The notes beneath the pieces were generated by a model. That model saw only the letters and a program-made list of their open reading frames with translations. It had not been told where the DNA came from and did no database searches. A program made the translations under genes and the position numbers. 8,715 nucleotides of DNA from RBG-16-42-24 sp964396785 (lineage in GTDB: Bacteria; Patescibacteriota; Microgenomatia; UBA8517): positions 1 through 8,715 of the forward strand of contig CAYNFU010000028.1 of assembly GCA_964396785.1 (NCBI GenBank), in the 5' to 3' direction. This document shows positions 5,936 through 8,715 of the stretch, piece after piece (within the stretch, counting starts at the first letter, position 1; each line of letters begins with the position of its first letter).

Positions 5936-6502
5936 GTGGACCCCCAAAAACCGGTAGACGAGCGGATAGACAATATAATGCGCCTTAAAGTGGGTACTTC
6001 GGTACGCCACAGGCTCCCTTGGCTTGTCTTGGGCCTTCTTGGTGGGCTTTTAGCCGCCCAAATCATTGGAGCTTTCGAAACTACGCTCACTAAAAACCTC
6101 CTTCTAGCCTCATTTATCCCACTTGTAGTTTATATCTCAGACGCCGTAGGAACACAGATGGAATCATTTGTAATAAGGGATATCGCAATCCACAAAGGCA
6201 TAAATTTCTTTAAATACTTCCTCAAACAGTTCGTAATAGTCACCATAATGGCAGTAATTTTGGCAGCCGGACTTTATGTAATAATTCTCTTTTTACACGG
6301 CGATTCCAACTTAAGCCTGGCGGTTACTCTTTCGATGTTTTTTGCAATCGAATCTTCAATATTTACTGGAATCATCCTTCCAATACTTTTTAGAAGGCTT
6401 AACCTTGATCCAGCCAATGCTAGCGGTCCAATTGCAACCATAGTTCAGGACCTCCTCTCTGTAACTATCTATTTCCTGGTCGCCGCAAGGCTATTGGAGT
6501 AA
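5936..6502 (+). CDS. MgtE/SLC41-type divalent cation transporter, membrane domain only
   Basis: This 188-residue protein matches the membrane domain of MgtE Mg2+ channels. Five hydrophobic segments are visible at about 27-46, 54-72, 96-119, 126-152 and 162-186. Diagnostic sequences are RLPWLVLGLLGG at 26-37, the SDAVGTQ segment at 68-74 (MgtE usually has a Gly-rich NAGTQ-like stretch), and NLDPANASGP followed by TIVQD, where Asp172 matches the pore Asp that binds Mg2+ in MgtE. Full-length MgtE (about 450 residues) has a cytoplasmic N domain and two CBS domains that close the channel when Mg2+ is high. None of that is present, only about 25 polar N-terminal residues. It may dimerise like MgtE but cannot gate by the known route. 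GTG 5936 is chosen from the promoter spacing. Its stop directly abuts the argS stop. Confidence 0.88.
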   Translation: MDPQKPVDERIDNIMRLKVGTSVRHRLPWLVLGLLGGLLAAQIIGAFETTLTKNLLLASFIPLVVYISDAVGTQMESFVIRDIAIHKGINFFKYFLKQFVIVTIMAVILAAGLYVIILFLHGDSNLSLAVTLSMFFAIESSIFTGIILPILFRRLNLDPANASGPIATIVQDLLSVTIYFLVAARLLE

Positions 6503-8191
6503 TCACATCTTCTCGGGAGTTTCAATCCCTAGTATTCCTAAGCCATTTTTAAGAACAACTCCTACTCCAGCTGTTAATGCAATTCTCATTTCTTCGTTTT
6601 CCCCTCCAATAATTCTGTGTTGGTTATAGAAGTTGTTGTATTTTTGGGCGAGGTCAAACAAATAATTTGTCAGAAGGTTGGGTGAGTAATTTTTGGCACT
6701 ATCCACTATTACGTCAGAAAATCGGGGTAAAGTGCGAAGCACTGAGAGTTCTTCGGAATTCAACTTATCGGTTTTCAGTTCCCCGATTTTTTGAGTGGAT
6801 TTACCCGATTTCTGTAAAACGCTATTTGTTCTTGCAACGCTATATTGAAGATAGGGGGCGGAGTTGCCTTCCAAGACAAAAATCTTCTCCCAATCAAAAA
6901 TAATATCAGATGACGGATGGTGCGTAAGATCAAAATATTTTACCGCTCCTATCCCTACCGATTTCGCAACCTTTTCTTTCTCAGAACTGGTTAAACCTCT
7001 TCCCGTTTCAGATTTATCAATTATTCCCTTTGCCCTTGCAATTGCTTCTTCTAAAACATCCTCAAGGTTGACCGTTTCCCCACGTCTGGTCGACATTTTG
7101 CCATGGGGAAAACGTATCAAACCATGTGCAACATGCTCGTAATGTATCTTGTCATCCCACCCAAGAAGTTTTGCAGTTTGAAATACCTGACGAAAATGCA
7201 GTGTTTGATCACTACCGACTTCGTAAATAATTAATTCAGGTTCCCACTCGCCTTTTCTAAACTTAATGGTTGCCAAATCCCTGGTGAAATAAGTGGAGGT
7301 CCCGTCACTTTTAATAAGCATAGCGGGAGGCATATTATTAAATTCTATTATCTCGGCTCCCTCGCTCTTTTTTGATAGTCCCTTAGACCTTACTTCTTCG
7401 ACTACATTTGGCACCTCATCTTCATAAAAACTCTCACCGTAGGAATTATCAATTTTGACACCAAGAAGTTCATAAATTCTGTCAAACTCCTTCTGAGAAA
7501 TTGAAACTAGGCTCTTCCAGATATCTCTTATTTTGGCGTCTCCACTTTCTAATTTTTTGAAGTAAGCCCTTGCCTCGTCCCAAAGCTTTTCGTCATTTTT
7601 AGCTTCAGAATTAAACTTGACGTACAGATCCTCTAACTCATCTATTGTCAACTTTGCCGCATCTAACCTCTTAGAATCGATTTGGTAAAGGAGAGTTCCA
7701 AACTGCGTTCCCCAATCCCCGGTGTGGTTATCACCAACTACCTTATAGCCTAAAAATCTATAAAGGTTATAAAGAGCTTGGCCAATGACGGTTGAGCGAA
7801 GGTGACCTACACCAAAACGTTTGGCGATGTTGGGAGATGAATACTCGACAACTACATTTTTGTCTTTTCCAACTTCGGATGAGCCGTAACTTTCCTTTTT
7901 CTCATTAACCTCTCTAAGGTTTTCAAGGAGTGCTTCTTGAGAAAGCCAGAAATTGATAAATCCAGGTCCGTCCATTTCGATTTTGGCAACGATTTTTAAA
8001 AGTTCTTGATCTCTTTTAAGCTTATCCACCAACTCTCCCGCCAAATCCCGGGGGTCTTTGGCCTGGCTCTTGGCCAAAACCATGGCTACATTTGTAGAGT
8101 AGTCACCGTGGACCTCAATCTCAGGGGCTTCAAGGAGGGATTCCCCAAACCCTGTTGCCTTTTTAATGGCTAAAACTACCGTATCTCGCAT
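6503..8191 (-). CDS. argS: Arginyl-tRNA synthetase
   Basis: ArgRS attaches arginine to tRNA-Arg using ATP. The 562-residue protein has the class I layout: an N-terminal tRNA-recognition domain (about 1-80), the catalytic core with SSPNIAKRFGVGHLRST at 118-134 (the HIGH-equivalent segment), GDNHTGDWGTQFG at 153-165, the KMSKS-equivalent KMSTR at 365-369, and a C-terminal helical anticodon-binding (DALR) domain from about 440 with YLQYSVAR and FDLAQKYNNFY, ending LGIETPEKM. The first His of HIGH (HxGH) is Gly127, while His130 is kept. The ATG at 8191 fits the N-terminal domain and sits 6 nt after a TAAAAT box. A tRNA-Arg gene lies 2.6 kb away; nothing suggests a direct link. It is convergent with the MgtE-like gene, with no gap. 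Confidence 0.97.
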   Translation of the reverse strand: MRDTVVLAIKKATGFGESLLEAPEIEVHGDYSTNVAMVLAKSQAKDPRDLAGELVDKLKRDQELLKIVAKIEMDGPGFINFWLSQEALLENLREVNEKKESYGSSEVGKDKNVVVEYSSPNIAKRFGVGHLRSTVIGQALYNLYRFLGYKVVGDNHTGDWGTQFGTLLYQIDSKRLDAAKLTIDELEDLYVKFNSEAKNDEKLWDEARAYFKKLESGDAKIRDIWKSLVSISQKEFDRIYELLGVKIDNSYGESFYEDEVPNVVEEVRSKGLSKKSEGAEIIEFNNMPPAMLIKSDGTSTYFTRDLATIKFRKGEWEPELIIYEVGSDQTLHFRQVFQTAKLLGWDDKIHYEHVAHGLIRFPHGKMSTRRGETVNLEDVLEEAIARAKGIIDKSETGRGLTSSEKEKVAKSVGIGAVKYFDLTHHPSSDIIFDWEKIFVLEGNSAPYLQYSVARTNSVLQKSGKSTQKIGELKTDKLNSEELSVLRTLPRFSDVIVDSAKNYSPNLLTNYLFDLAQKYNNFYNQHRIIGGENEEMRIALTAGVGVVLKNGLGILGIETPEKM

Positions 8192-8197
8192 ATTTAA

Positions 8198-8203
8198 ATT
8201 TTA
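8198..8203 (-). promoter_or_regulatory. -10 box of argS, predicted leaderless
   Basis: On the minus strand TAAAAT is followed by 6 nt and the argS ATG. No good -35 is seen at 16-18 bp. The spacing matches that of three other genes in the window. The whole divergent region between argS and the 95-residue ORF is only 56 bp, so the two promoters occupy the same DNA. Confidence 0.45.
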
Positions 8204-8211
8204 CAACTTAT

Positions 8212-8241
8212 TTGGATTTTTTACATAATCGGTGATAAAAT
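8212..8241 (+). promoter_or_regulatory. Promoter of the 95-residue ORF, predicted leaderless
   Basis: An extended -10, TGATAAAAT (8233-8241), follows a weak TTGGAT (8212-8217) by 18 bp. Six nt separate the -10 from ATG 8248, placing the predicted transcription start on the A of the start codon. This promoter is the main evidence that the short ORF is a gene. Confidence 0.5.
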
Positions 8242-8247
8242 CCGCGT

Positions 8248-8535
8248 ATGCCACCCGAAGCTAGAGCCGGATATCCTTGCTTAGTCGACCTAAGACGAAA
8301 TTGCGACTATCACTGTAAACTAATGCCAATAGCTAGAAAAATCCTTAAACAGGCAGCAGGAGACAAGCATTGGAGTCAGAAGAAATACCTAGCGTCCTTA
8401 CGATCTGATGATCCCGAAATCATTGACGCCGCAAATATGAATTGGGTAAGTAAGCTTGCCAAAGTAGATCAGCTTAACAGCTGTAGATTGGTTGAAAACG
8501 GCGAACTTCAACCACAAATCCCCAGGCGTAAATAA
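8248..8535 (+). CDS. Hypothetical protein of 95 residues, four cysteines
   Basis: I do not recognise a family. The 95-residue product is soluble, with no signal peptide or membrane helix. It has four cysteines: Cys11, and Cys19 and Cys23 in a CDYHC motif that also brings His22, then a lone Cys79. After that motif comes a basic, probably helical stretch (KLMPIARKILKQAAG, 24-38), then a Trp-containing region (HWSQKKYLASL, 41-51) and a Pro/Arg-rich tail. The CxxxC with a nearby His could bind a metal, but that is speculation. Evidence for being a real gene: an extended -10 promoter at the same 6-nt spacing as its neighbours, a normal amino-acid mix, and a snug fit between argS (56-bp divergent gap) and the next gene (adjacent stop codons). 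Confidence 0.65.
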   Translation: MPPEARAGYPCLVDLRRNCDYHCKLMPIARKILKQAAGDKHWSQKKYLASLRSDDPEIIDAANMNWVSKLAKVDQLNSCRLVENGELQPQIPRRK

Positions 8536-8715
8536 TTATTGTTTAATTGAGTAAGTGTCACCGTCTGTTTCTATTTCAACGTCTCCCAACTCGTCAGTTC
8601 TCAGTGTTTTAATATTTTCATCACTTAACATCTTTAGCACCTCCTCATGGGGATGGCCATATCGATTGTTCCTTCCGACTGAAATAACAGCCACTTCGGG
8701 CTTACTTCTCTCAAG
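8536..8715 (-). CDS. C-terminal end of a ComEC/Rec2-like metallo-beta-lactamase fold protein (truncated by window)
   Basis: The minus strand is open from the window edge to a TAA at 8536-8538 and encodes the last 59 residues of a protein. The segment KPEVAVISVG followed by NRYGHPHEEVL and, later, TDELGDVEIETDGDTYSIK is characteristic of the end of the metallo-beta-lactamase domain found in ComEC/Rec2 DNA-uptake proteins and their stand-alone homologues. The GHPH motif supplies a late His of the metal site, and the closing lines are the short beta-rich tail. Whether the full protein carries the ComEC membrane channel or is only the hydrolase domain lies outside the window. Its stop codon directly adjoins that of the convergent 95-residue ORF. 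Confidence 0.85.
   Translation of the reverse strand, partial: LERSKPEVAVISVGRNNRYGHPHEEVLKMLSDENIKTLRTDELGDVEIETDGDTYSIKQ

Overview
This window looks like a piece of a small, gene-dense bacterial genome, most likely from the Candidate Phyla Radiation (Patescibacteria, perhaps a Microgenomates-type lineage). That placement is inferred from four things: short intergenic gaps, an MgtE-type transporter reduced to its membrane domain, a long-form nucleoside diphosphate kinase, and a PEGA/beta-propeller protein beside mreB. TGA is used as a stop (wecG-like gene and argS), which argues against the TGA-recoded CPR groups.

Layout. A minus-strand gene is cut at the left edge (start codon at 41). Next comes a minus-strand WecG/TagA/CpsF glycosyltransferase (113-994), then an AT-rich stretch without a confident gene (995-1468) that holds one possible 33-residue ORF or gene remnant. 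mreB (1469-2476, minus) is divergent from a membrane-anchored PEGA/beta-propeller protein (2599-3804, plus), and a 9-bp inverted repeat brackets their promoters. Two tRNA genes, Arg(CCT) and Pro(CGG), follow 4 nt apart. They face a minus-strand pair made of an M16 zinc protease (4575-5849) followed after 7 nt by ndk (3986-4567). The protease is divergent from a short MgtE membrane-domain protein (5936-6502, plus). That gene ends exactly where the convergent argS ends (6503-8191, minus). A 95-residue unknown protein (8248-8535, plus) is divergent from argS and abuts the 3' end of a ComEC/Rec2-like metallo-beta-lactamase gene (8536-8715, minus, cut by the window end).

Function. The window mixes envelope and cell-shape genes (glycosyltransferase, MreB, PEGA protein), translation (two tRNAs, ArgRS), nucleotide metabolism (Ndk), Mg2+ transport and proteolysis. 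These are ordinary chromosomal housekeeping functions. I see no mobile element, CRISPR array, phage gene or defence island.

Most interesting signal. Four unrelated genes (PEGA protein, MgtE-like, argS and the 95-residue ORF) each have a -10-like hexamer ending exactly 6 nt before the start codon. This places the predicted transcription start on the first base of the start codon, so these genes are probably transcribed as leaderless mRNAs. It also corrects the start of the PEGA gene to a GTG at 2599. No gene in the window has a strong Shine-Dalgarno sequence.
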